Made by a program: the position numbers and the translations under genes. Source: Paraflavitalea pollutisoli (lineage in GTDB: Bacteria; Bacteroidota; Bacteroidia; Chitinophagales; Chitinophagaceae). From it: DNA of 64,000 nt. A model generated the notes under the pieces. It ran no database searches. It saw nothing but the letters and a program-made list of their open reading frames with translations, and had not been told where the DNA came from. Where the stretch lies: assembly GCF_029360705.1 (NCBI RefSeq), contig NZ_JARKMX010000006.1:124001-188000 (forward strand), in the 5' to 3' direction. Numbering within the stretch: the first letter of the stretch is position 1; every line of letters starts with the position of its first letter. Shown one piece after another: positions 26,116-33,817 of the stretch.

Positions 26116-27321
26116 CTATATCAATACTATTTTTCGCTCTTTTCGTAACAACTCGAACTTCAATCCCTGCGATTTCAACAACTTCTCCAATTCATCGATC
26201 GACATGGTCCGCGGGATCTTTCCTTTCAATGATTGCTCCGGGATTTTTCCCTTAAACTCCACGGTGAGATTGTACCAGCGCCCAATCTCCAGCAATACCG
26301 ATTTGATATTACCCTCCAGGCTGATCAAATCCTCTACCCAGGGAACCGGCTTTGTAGCGTCTGCCGCTTCTATTCCATCCAGTATCCCCTTCCTGTTAAC
26401 CACAGCGGTTTGCATCGGTTGCAGGATCTGCTGTTCCGCAGTAGGAGTCGTGAGTTTCACAGAACCCTCTACCAGCGTGGTTTTCATCAGCGCTACATCG
26501 CTGTAGGCGTCAATATTAAAATGCGTTCCCAGCACTTCTACCGTTCCCCCATCACCCAGTGGCGTCGTAACAGACACCCGGAAAGGCTTGTCCGTCATAC
26601 GGGAAACTTCGAAAAAAGCCTCACCGGTTAATGAAACTTTTCTTTCATTACCGGCGAAGGCTATAGGAAAACGCAATGATGAAGCCGCATTTAGCCAGAC
26701 AATACTTCCATCAGGAAGCTTTACCTGGAATTTACCACCCTTTGGCGTGGTGACTGTATTATAAAGAACTGCTGATCCGGGTAATGATGAACCACTGTAA
26801 GTCAATTGACCTCCTTTTCTCATCACTAACACATTACCCTCTTTTATCACCGATTGATCAGCAACCTGATCAAGGTCGATCTGTTTTCCGTCTGCCAGTG
26901 TCAGGGTTGCTTTCAACCCGCCCGGCAAAATGTCGTTGTTAGCCGCATTCACAGGCAGGTTGCCAGCTGTTGCTTCCTGGTTGACCGGCCTTAGGTATTG
27001 CCATCCCACTACGGAGACTGTCAACACCACCGCAGCGGCTGCCGCATACTTCCACCAAACACTTTTGGGAGGATGCAGCGGGATCAGACTACCTTCCTGA
27101 GCGATATGCTGCATAGTTTTTTGCCAGACAGCATCCCCGTCGATTTGGTTATAAACCCTCAAACGGTCAATCAAGGTCTTGTTATCCGTTAATTCCTGTA
27201 ACAAAGAGCGATTCTCCTCAGATTCGTTCAGCCACCGCTCTAACTCATTTCGTTCCTCATTGGTCAAAGTCTGGGCCCTATGCTTCAGGATGAGCCCTGC
27301 TATGTATTCGACTTTTTCCAT
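26116..27321 (-). CDS. FecR-family anti-sigma factor
   Basis: 401 residues. The cytoplasmic N-terminus (YIAGLILKHRAQTLTNEERNELERWLN) is the sigma-binding region. A membrane helix lies at about 87-107 (YAAAAAVVLTVSVVGWQYL). Then the periplasmic FecR domain (TTPKGGKFQVKLPDGSIVWLNAASSLRFP, GEAFFEVSRMTDKPFRV) and a C-terminal DUF4974/STN-like domain (ISLEGNIKSVLLEIGRWYNLTVEFKGKIP) follow. It holds the sigma factor encoded upstream until the SusC STN domain signals ligand uptake. The start overlaps the end of the sigma gene by 22 bases, suggesting translational coupling. Confidence 0.95.
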   Translation of the reverse strand: MEKVEYIAGLILKHRAQTLTNEERNELERWLNESEENRSLLQELTDNKTLIDRLRVYNQIDGDAVWQKTMQHIAQEGSLIPLHPPKSVWWKYAAAAAVVLTVSVVGWQYLRPVNQEATAGNLPVNAANNDILPGGLKATLTLADGKQIDLDQVADQSVIKEGNVLVMRKGGQLTYSGSSLPGSAVLYNTVTTPKGGKFQVKLPDGSIVWLNAASSLRFPIAFAGNERKVSLTGEAFFEVSRMTDKPFRVSVTTPLGDGGTVEVLGTHFNIDAYSDVALMKTTLVEGSVKLTTPTAEQQILQPMQTAVVNRKGILDGIEAADATKPVPWVEDLISLEGNIKSVLLEIGRWYNLTVEFKGKIPEQSLKGKIPRTMSIDELEKLLKSQGLKFELLRKERKIVLI

Positions 27322-28061
27322 AAAAAATAAGGTAGTAATTGAGTTTTCGAGCCAGTACCCTCGCGAGTACGATTATATAAACAGCGAGTAGTGACTCTTT
27401 GACAAAAAGATTTTTTACTTTTTTTTCCGGCGGGCTGCATCAGCCCCGCTGGAGGTGTACCGGTAGCTGCCTGTGCACCCGACAGGCATAGACCTAATAA
27501 GGTGTTTATCAGTATAATCAGCAATATTTTATCGCGTAGCAATTGCAGCGCACGAGCTTTCTGATTCAATACATTACGCGCACTAATCCCCAGATTGGCC
27601 GCTACTTCTTCAGTACTCGCCCCGTCAAAATAGATTTGTTTGAAGACCGCCTTACACTTCTTGGGAAGGTTTTCAATATGCGGGTGAAGCTTTTGCAATA
27701 ATTCGATCTCCACCATTTTGCGGAAAAAATCTTCCTCCTTGTCGGCAAGCAGATAGCTCAGCTCATTGTTAGAAGCCGCCCGGCGCTTTTTCTGCTTCAG
27801 CAGATTGAGCGCAGCATTGCGGGTAGCGGTGATCAGAAAACCCTTGATATGCTCCTCGGAAGTAATCTGCATACGACCATGCCACAACTTCGTAAAAGAA
27901 TCGGCAGCGATGTCTTCCGCCTCCTCTTTTTCCAGCCCCATCTTGATGGCATAAAAACAAAGTGCCCGGTGATGTTCATTGAACACCCGTCGGAATGCCT
28001 CCGGCTTTCCCTCCCGGAAGGAGAGCATCCAATACGAGTTATCCTGAAACTTTGGGGTCAT
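27300..28061 (-). CDS. ECF RNA polymerase sigma factor with hydrophobic C-terminal segment
   Basis: 253 residues, longer than the usual ~190. Region 2 is FNEHHRALCFYAIKMGLEKEEAEDIAADSFTKLW; region 4 is LHPHIENLPKKCKAVFKQIYFDGASTEEVAANLGISARNVLNQKARALQLLR. After region 4 comes a strongly hydrophobic stretch (ILLIILINTLLGLCLSGA, about 176-195), then a basic tail of ~55 residues rich in K/R that overlaps the FecR start. The hydrophobic stretch could be a membrane anchor; the sigma factor at 35773-36321 also ends hydrophobic. Pairs with the FecR gene downstream and should activate the SusC/SusD genes. Confidence 0.92.
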   Translation of the reverse strand: MTPKFQDNSYWMLSFREGKPEAFRRVFNEHHRALCFYAIKMGLEKEEAEDIAADSFTKLWHGRMQITSEEHIKGFLITATRNAALNLLKQKKRRAASNNELSYLLADKEEDFFRKMVEIELLQKLHPHIENLPKKCKAVFKQIYFDGASTEEVAANLGISARNVLNQKARALQLLRDKILLIILINTLLGLCLSGAQAATGTPPAGLMQPAGKKSKKSFCQRVTTRCLYNRTREGTGSKTQLLPYFLWKKSNT

Positions 28062-28547
28062 CGCATGACGCGGTAGTCGTCGCTTGTTTTAATGGTTCAA
28101 TAAATCAAATAGTAATTACCAATGCCTGGTGGGCATCATAGCAAATAGATAAGGCTTAACCTGTTCAGGGAAGATGTAACTATATAATAAACAAATCCCG
28201 GCAAACAGTTCATTTGATAAGGGGAGAGGAGCTAACTGAAACTGAATAGATGCCGGACTGCAGCGAACTAATAATTGCCGATCAATATTGGCCCGCAGCA
28301 AATGCAACATTACAAAAATTAATCCTAAATGCACACAGGTATTATGTTACACATTCGTCACTTTTCCAGCTGTAGCGTTCACCCCTGAGAGTAATGGAAA
28401 AAACTGATATATAAGACGGAAATGTTATTTGATACTTGTCAATAATTTCCCAAATCAGGAACTGCCAATCGCATCACTAATGGACAGCAGTTCCACTTTT
28501 TCAGGATAAAGCTTTTAAATTGTGCCATCATCAATTTCTTACAGCAC
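28062..28547. other. 486-base divergent intergenic region
   Basis: Lies between the leftward sigma gene and the rightward DUF4861 gene, with no credible gene inside. It contains a hairpin plus T-run at 28458-28499, described separately. I could not place a confident promoter for either side. Confidence 0.5.
28458..28499 (+). terminator. Terminator-like hairpin in the leader of the DUF4861 gene
   Basis: GGAACTGC (28458-28465) pairs with GCAGTTCC (28487-28494), followed by ACTTTTT. It lies 50 bases upstream of a same-strand start codon with no gene ahead of it, so it may be an attenuator or the end of a small RNA. Confidence 0.45.
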
Positions 28548-29846
28548 ATGATTAAGCATCGTTCCTGTTTTCAACAGACTGCTTTCGTCCTATTGATCGG
28601 CACTACAACCCTCTTCTCCTGCGGAGAACCAGCCAAAGGAACCGGCCAACTCGTGATCGATAATACGACGATCGATCGACCGGCTCAACTCGTCGTACTC
28701 AAACGAACGGAACTGATCAACCAGGTAGATAGCCTCACCCCCGGTAAATACATGGTCGCTACCGATGCAGGACGCCCGCTGGTCGTACAACACGATGACC
28801 TCGACGGCGACGGCGCCTGGGATGAAATTGCCTTCCTGCTGCCGCTGAAAAGTGGTGAGCAGAAAACGCTGCAGTTAACCGCTTCCGACGCACCCGCTAC
28901 CATCAAAGCTGCCGTACTGGCCCACGTACGCCACAAACGCAAAAATGCCGACAACAGTTTCGGAGATGACCTCGCCAAAGACTCCGTCCCTGCAGGCCAG
29001 CCCGCCACCGATTTCAGCAAACAACCCCTGCCACCCTTCCTCACCGAAGGACCAGCCTGGGAAAATGATAAAGTAGGTTTTCGCATTTATTTCGACGTAC
29101 GTAACGGAAAAGACATCTGGGGTAAAACCACCCCCCGGATGGTATTGGACGAAGTTGGCGTGGATACCGCGAACAACTACCACGCAAAAGCTGACTGGGG
29201 CATGGATGTTTTGAAAGTCGGCAAATCCTTGGGAGCAGGCTCCCTGGCCTTGTTGCTGAAAGATGCCACCGGCAAAGACACCCTCGTGCGACTCGGTGGT
29301 ATCAATATGGGGCCTATCCAATATGAAAAACTGGCCGACGGCCCTGTACGCGCTATCTTCCGGATGAAATACCCCGCCTGGAAAGCCATCGATTCCACCA
29401 AGCCGATCGCTATAACAGAAGAGATCTCTATTTGGGGCGGACAATATTGCTACGAAAGCAAAGTCTACCTCAGTGGCGCTCCCGCCGACGCCCGCCTGGT
29501 GACCGGTATTGTCAACCTGCACAGCAAGGAATCCGCTACCATCGATACCGCTGGTTACAAAGCATTGTACACCTACGACGCGCAAAGCGAAAACAAAGAC
29601 AACCTCGGTATGGCTATACTCACCGCCAATGACCTGTTTGATAGCTATCTCACCACACCCAACAGCAATACCGATGTACAGAATACCTATGCTGTCGTAT
29701 TAAAGCTGCGCGAGGATGCCGCCACCTTCCGTTTCTATGCAGGTTGGCAACCCAGCGACGAACAGTTCGCGACGGCGACCACTTTCCGTAGTTTCCTGAC
29801 CCAGGAGATCATCCGGGGCACACCGGTAAAATTGAGCTGGAAGTAA
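28548..29846 (+). CDS. DUF4861 domain-containing lipoprotein
   Basis: 432 residues. The N-terminus has a lipoprotein signal ending in LFSCGEP. The body matches the DUF4861 family by pattern: early VVQHDDLDGDGAWDEIAFLLPLKSGEQKTLQL, mid WENDKVGFRIYFDVRNGKDIWGK with MVLDEVGVDTANNYHAKADWGMDVLKVGKSLGAGSLAL, and late ITEEISIWGGQYCYESKVYLSG. In Bacteroidota the family is often encoded near pectin or rhamnogalacturonan genes, but no such genes flank it here. Single-gene transcript ending at the terminator at 29973-29999. Enzymatic activity unproven. Confidence 0.85.
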   Translation: MIKHRSCFQQTAFVLLIGTTTLFSCGEPAKGTGQLVIDNTTIDRPAQLVVLKRTELINQVDSLTPGKYMVATDAGRPLVVQHDDLDGDGAWDEIAFLLPLKSGEQKTLQLTASDAPATIKAAVLAHVRHKRKNADNSFGDDLAKDSVPAGQPATDFSKQPLPPFLTEGPAWENDKVGFRIYFDVRNGKDIWGKTTPRMVLDEVGVDTANNYHAKADWGMDVLKVGKSLGAGSLALLLKDATGKDTLVRLGGINMGPIQYEKLADGPVRAIFRMKYPAWKAIDSTKPIAITEEISIWGGQYCYESKVYLSGAPADARLVTGIVNLHSKESATIDTAGYKALYTYDAQSENKDNLGMAILTANDLFDSYLTTPNSNTDVQNTYAVVLKLREDAATFRFYAGWQPSDEQFATATTFRSFLTQEIIRGTPVKLSWK

Positions 29847-29972
29847 ACCGATAGTCGAACCGATGGCACCTCCGTGACGGGAATGCCAAAAGGCGAGCAT
29901 TGCGCTACCTGCAAAACAATACCGCGCTCTTTTGTAACAATTCCAGAAAACCTAGCGTCACAATAGGACCAG

Positions 29973-29999
29973 GGCTTACCCTTCACGTAAGCCTTTTTT
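29973..29999 (+). terminator. Rho-independent terminator of the DUF4861 gene
   Basis: GGCTTAC (29973-29979) pairs with GTAAGCC (29987-29993), followed by six T. It lies 127 bases past the stop. Confidence 0.88.
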
Positions 30000-30153
30000 G
30001 TTATATGAAAGGTGTGATATAGGTATAATGTATTTATTATTATTGTCTTATGGGTGTTTCTAGCACTTAGTTAACTGGCCGAATGTACGCGAATAGCACG
30101 CTAATAGTATGATAACCTGTCTGATATAAGCCAGCAGATGGCATGGAAATATA

Positions 30154-30230
30154 CTACACATAGCACTGCCTAGAGCAGTTGAGTGCTATGTGTAGAGCAG
30201 TATAGTGCTATGTGTGGAGCTATTTTTCAC
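30154..30230. repeat. Inverted and tandem repeat cluster
   Basis: CTACACATAGCACT (30154-30167) is the exact inverse of AGTGCTATGTGTAG (30182-30195). The latter is part of a 22-base unit repeated in tandem at 30171-30192 and 30193-30214 (TAGAGCAGT..AGTGCTATGTG), with a degenerate third copy starting at 30215. A hairpin or a multi-site protein-binding element is possible. Confidence 0.75.
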
Positions 30231-30267
30231 CATAGTGCGTACTATTGGCGTGCATTCCACCCACCTT

Positions 30268-30368
30268 TCGCCCGCTCAATTTCCTGGCGCGCGCGGGCGA
30301 GTCCAGGGGAGGCAGCGGTCACCAACGGGTTGTCCGGCAAATGCGAACGAACTGTGCGAAACCGGACA
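30268..30368. other. Two GC-rich hairpins upstream of the permease gene
   Basis: TCGCCCGC (30268-30275) pairs with GCGGGCGA (30293-30300). TGTCCGG (30331-30337) pairs with CCGGACA (30362-30368), and the second loop carries two copies of TGCGAA. Together they may form a structured leader. Confidence 0.45.
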
Positions 30369-30487
30369 GTCAGGAAGCAGCAAGTTCTACTGTAAATATT
30401 TGATAATTATATGAATAGTAAACTGGCACAGCGTATGTTACAAATACGCCGCTATTGTACGCTATCGATCAAATCCAACATATAGCC

Positions 30488-33190
30488 ATGCAGGAACAAG
30501 ATCGTATCTGGACGTTGCTGGGTCACAAACTCGCTGGAGAGGCCACCCCACAAGAAGTAGAAGAGCTCGAAAGGCTCATCAGGCAGCGGCCTGAACTCGC
30601 CTACCAAATGGAGGCAGTTTTGCAATATTGGCAAATGTCGTCTTCCGATGACACGGAAGAGGCGGAGGCTGCCTTCAACCGCATGAAACAGAAAATGGCC
30701 GCCCAGCAAGCGCAGCAGCAACCACCGTCGTCCCCAAGCAACAGAACCCCGACCCCCATCGCTCACCGTGTTACCTGGAAGAAAAAAACCTCACCCGGCG
30801 CACGCCTGTTCAAAACCTTGCGCAATAAAAGCGGCCTCCTCAACAGCTATGTAAAAACTTCCTGTCGCACCCTGCTGCGCAACAAGACCTTTTCCTCTAT
30901 CAATATCATCGGACTGGCAGTAGGCATGGCCGGCGCCATGTTGTTGCTCATGTGGATTCACCATATGTTCAACTACGATACCTTCAACACCAAAGCAGAC
31001 CGGATCTACCAGGTATACAGCCGGGAAATACAAGACGGACAAACCAACGTATGGAGCGGCACGGCACATCCCCTGGCTCCTGTGCTCAAAGCAAAATGGC
31101 CCCAGGTGGAAGAGTCCGTTCGTCTCAATTGGGTAGCCGCTTTTGTACTCAAGCACGGCGACAAACAATTGCAGGCACAAGGCTTTCTCACTGATCCCTC
31201 CTTTTTCAACGTATTCGATTATCCGCTGCTGAAGGGCAATCCAGCTTCGGCGCTGCTGGATAAATACTCCATCGTATTGACGCAGGAGACAGCCGAACGC
31301 CTTTTCGGCAAGGAAGAAGCACTGGGCAAAACCATCCGTATCGACAGCAACATCAATTTTACGGTCACGGCGATTCTCGACAAAATTCCTAACAACAGCA
31401 GCTTCCGGTTCGACTACCTCGTTCCCTGGAGCTATATGAAAGATGTGACCTGGGAAAACAACGACTGGGGGAGCAGTTCTGTAGCGACCATCGTACTGTT
31501 GAAAGAAGGTGTTAGCGAAGCAGCTGCCAATAAACTGCTGGTCAATGCTATCCCGGAAAGCGATCCCAAAGTGACTACCCAAATATTCCTGCACCCCATG
31601 CGGAAATGGCAACTTTGGAGTCGCTTCGAAAACGGACAGAGCGTTGGCGGGGATATTGAAGTAGCCCGCCTGATGGGGATCATCGCTGCATTTATCCTGC
31701 TTATTGCCTGTATCAATTACATGAACATGAGTACAGCCCGTAGCGGGAAGCGGGCAAAAGAAGTAGGTATCCGCAAGGTGGCCGGGGCTGCCAGAGGTTC
31801 GCTGGTCTTTCAGTTTATCAGCGAATCGCTGATGATCTCGCTGGTAGCGGGTGCCGTCGCATTGCTCATCGCCCAGTCGGCTTTGCATTGGTTCAATAAC
31901 CTGGTCGGGCAGCAACTGCAGATACCCTATGGTCATCCAGGCTTCTGGCTGGCCGCGCTGGGCTTCGTCATCATGACCGGCGTACTCGCGGGCAGCTATC
32001 CTGCCTTTTATCTCTCTGCCTTCAGGCCAGTAAAAGTATTGAAAGGAACCTTCAAGGCGGTCAATGCCCTGGTTACTCCCCGCAAAGTGCTCGTGGTAGT
32101 GCAATTCACTTTTGCCATCCTATTCATCATCTGCACGATGGTGATCTATAAGCAAATCATACATGTGCAGCAACGGGATATCGGCGTCAACCTCGATAAG
32201 CTGGCGTTTGTGTATGTCAAGGGCGACATGTCGAAGAATTTCCGGCTCATCAAACGGGATCTGCTCGATCAGGGACTGGCTACCGACGTAACGCGCACCA
32301 ACTCGCCCATCACGGATATATGGAGCAATACCGATCAATTTACCTGGGAAGGTAAACAACCCAACCAACGCATAGCCTTCTCACAATTTCTCGCCGATGA
32401 AGATTTTTCGCGTACCATGGGTATTAAGATCTTGTCGGGCAGGGATATCGAACCCGCTAAATATGCGACTGACTCTACGGCCATGTTGCTATCGGAAATG
32501 GCAGTACAACAAATGGGGCTGAAACAACCCATTGGCGTTATTATCAAAGATGGTCAGGTCGATTGGCATGTAGTGGGCGTTGTTGGCAATTTTGTACCAG
32601 GATCTCCCTTTGAACAAATGAGTCCCATTGTTCTTCAAGGACCTTATAAAGATCAATTTGGCGCAGTCAGTTTCCGCCTCAAAGATGAGCGTAAAGAAAC
32701 ACTGGCAAAGATCGAAAAGGTGTTTAAGCAATACAATCCCGGTTATCCGGTCGACTATTACTTCGCTACGGATGTACACAAACGTAAGTTCGAAGGTCAG
32801 CAAAATACCGGCCAACTGGCTGCCGTCTTTGCCGGTCTCACCATCCTTATTTCTTGTCTCGGACTTTTTGCGCTGGCTACCTATATGGCAGAAAGCCGGA
32901 TCAAGGAAGTGGGCGTACGCAAAGTGTTGGGCGCTTCCGTGTCTGCCCTGGTGGCCCTTTTGTCGACAGGCTTTCTGAAGCTCGTCCTGATCGCTTTCGT
33001 AGTGGCTTCGCCGATCGCCTGGTGGTTGATGCATGCCTGGTTGAGCAATTTTGCCTACAGGATCGAGATCGGTTGGTGGATTTTTGGCATTACCGGCGCT
33101 ATTTCCCTGGTGATTGCCGTTTGCACTGTTGCGACCCAAGCATTGCGCGCAGCTACTGCCAACCCGATCAAGGCACTGCGCAATGAGTAA
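30488..33190 (+). CDS. MacB/FtsX-type ABC transporter permease with FecR-like N-terminal domain
   Basis: 900 residues from the ATG at 30488; an in-frame TTG at 30455 is less likely. It has the two-half layout of Bacteroidota FtsX permeases: membrane helix SINIIGLAVGMAGAMLLLMW, periplasmic MacB_PCD region, FtsX block ARLMGIIAAFILLIACINYMNMSTARSGKRAKEVGIRKVAGA, second periplasmic region, and second FtsX block GLTILISCLGLFALATYMAESRIKEVGVRKVLGAS. No ATPase is encoded nearby. Unusually, residues 1-50 (DRIWTLLGHKLAGEATPQEVEELERLIRQRPE, then VLQYWQ) resemble the sigma-binding N-terminus of FecR proteins, for example the FecR at 36377 in this window. A Gln- and Ser-rich linker follows. Confidence 0.92.
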   Translation: MQEQDRIWTLLGHKLAGEATPQEVEELERLIRQRPELAYQMEAVLQYWQMSSSDDTEEAEAAFNRMKQKMAAQQAQQQPPSSPSNRTPTPIAHRVTWKKKTSPGARLFKTLRNKSGLLNSYVKTSCRTLLRNKTFSSINIIGLAVGMAGAMLLLMWIHHMFNYDTFNTKADRIYQVYSREIQDGQTNVWSGTAHPLAPVLKAKWPQVEESVRLNWVAAFVLKHGDKQLQAQGFLTDPSFFNVFDYPLLKGNPASALLDKYSIVLTQETAERLFGKEEALGKTIRIDSNINFTVTAILDKIPNNSSFRFDYLVPWSYMKDVTWENNDWGSSSVATIVLLKEGVSEAAANKLLVNAIPESDPKVTTQIFLHPMRKWQLWSRFENGQSVGGDIEVARLMGIIAAFILLIACINYMNMSTARSGKRAKEVGIRKVAGAARGSLVFQFISESLMISLVAGAVALLIAQSALHWFNNLVGQQLQIPYGHPGFWLAALGFVIMTGVLAGSYPAFYLSAFRPVKVLKGTFKAVNALVTPRKVLVVVQFTFAILFIICTMVIYKQIIHVQQRDIGVNLDKLAFVYVKGDMSKNFRLIKRDLLDQGLATDVTRTNSPITDIWSNTDQFTWEGKQPNQRIAFSQFLADEDFSRTMGIKILSGRDIEPAKYATDSTAMLLSEMAVQQMGLKQPIGVIIKDGQVDWHVVGVVGNFVPGSPFEQMSPIVLQGPYKDQFGAVSFRLKDERKETLAKIEKVFKQYNPGYPVDYYFATDVHKRKFEGQQNTGQLAAVFAGLTILISCLGLFALATYMAESRIKEVGVRKVLGASVSALVALLSTGFLKLVLIAFVVASPIAWWLMHAWLSNFAYRIEIGWWIFGITGAISLVIAVCTVATQALRAATANPIKALRNE

Positions 33191-33280
33191 TTGATAGCTT
33201 TTTTCGAAACACCGCTGCATCGTGCAGGCGGTTCCCGCCGTAATACCCGACTTTGCCGGTAGGGTATCTAATGTCGCAAG

Positions 33281-33324
33281 GCATAGTGCTGCCTATGCGT
33301 GAATATGTTTTTCCCTTATCTTTG
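33281..33324 (+). promoter_or_regulatory. Promoter of the response-regulator/kinase operon
   Basis: TATCTTTG at 33317-33324 matches TAnnTTTG exactly. A hairpin GCATAG/CTATGC (33281-33286 with 33293-33298) lies just upstream. Its core TAGTGCTGCCTA resembles TAGCACTGCCTA in the repeat cluster at 30161-30172. No clear -33 TTTG. Confidence 0.5.
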
Positions 33325-33384
33325 ATTGCACCCTGATAAAGTGAACTGGGTAATTGGTTTCCACCACGATACAACAACTATCTT

Positions 33385-33771
33385 ATGAATAATGGGAAAA
33401 CCTGCCTGCTGATAGATGACGATATAGACGACCAGGAAATATTTACCCTGGTGTTGAAAAGCGTCAATCCCTCGATCTCCTGTATCGTTGCGCATGATGG
33501 GGTTGAAGCGGTATCGCGTCTGACCAGCGAAGCAACCCTCAATCCCGACTACATCTTTCTCGATCTCAACATGCCCCGGATGGATGGAAAAGAGTGTTTA
33601 CAAGAGATTAGAAAGATCGACCGGCTAAGACAAACCCCCGTTATCATTTATTCTACTTCTTCCGAACAAAAAGACATTGTGGAGACGCAAAGCCTTGGCG
33701 CCAGCGATTACCTCGAAAAACAGTCCAGCGTGGAAGACCTGAAAAGGATGCTGGCACATTTTTTTAAATGA
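33385..33771 (+). CDS. Single-domain response regulator
   Basis: 128 residues, receiver domain only. Acidic residues are at IDDDIDD (9-15), the phosphoacceptor is Asp60 in FLDLNMPRMDG, the Thr/Ser is in IIYSTSSE and the Lys is in DYLEKQSS. This is the Rcp1/CheY-like type that usually partners bacteriophytochrome- or PAS-type kinases through protein contacts rather than DNA binding. It is 46 bases upstream of a PAS histidine kinase gene, its likely partner. Confidence 0.94.
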   Translation: MNNGKTCLLIDDDIDDQEIFTLVLKSVNPSISCIVAHDGVEAVSRLTSEATLNPDYIFLDLNMPRMDGKECLQEIRKIDRLRQTPVIIYSTSSEQKDIVETQSLGASDYLEKQSSVEDLKRMLAHFFK

Positions 33772-33817
33772 TATGCATGTCCGATCGACATGCAGGTAAC
33801 CGACGAACGCAGCTGTT

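Larger units (their letters stand above)
29847..30487. other. 641-base structured intergenic region
   Basis: No credible gene. It contains, in order, the terminator of the DUF4861 gene, a cluster of inverted and tandem 22-base repeats (30154-30230) and two GC-rich hairpins (30268-30300 and 30331-30368). The long distance and structure suggest a non-coding RNA or a regulated leader for the permease gene. Confidence 0.5.

Noticed and set aside
28116-28334. 72-codon minus-strand frame in the sigma gene upstream region
   Set aside because: No domain, no start context and a composition suggesting AT-rich intergenic DNA.
30154-30230. CRISPR array
   Set aside because: The 22-base units are directly adjacent with no spacers, there are only two full copies, and no cas genes are nearby.
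30183-30414. Two overlapping small open frames in the repeat region
   Set aside because: They run through tandem repeats and hairpins, have biased composition and no homology signal; repeats explain the open frames.
30791-32104. 437-codon open frame on the minus strand
   Set aside because: Antisense to the FtsX permease; composition is typical of a shadow frame (many H, Q, R, Y) and no domain is seen.
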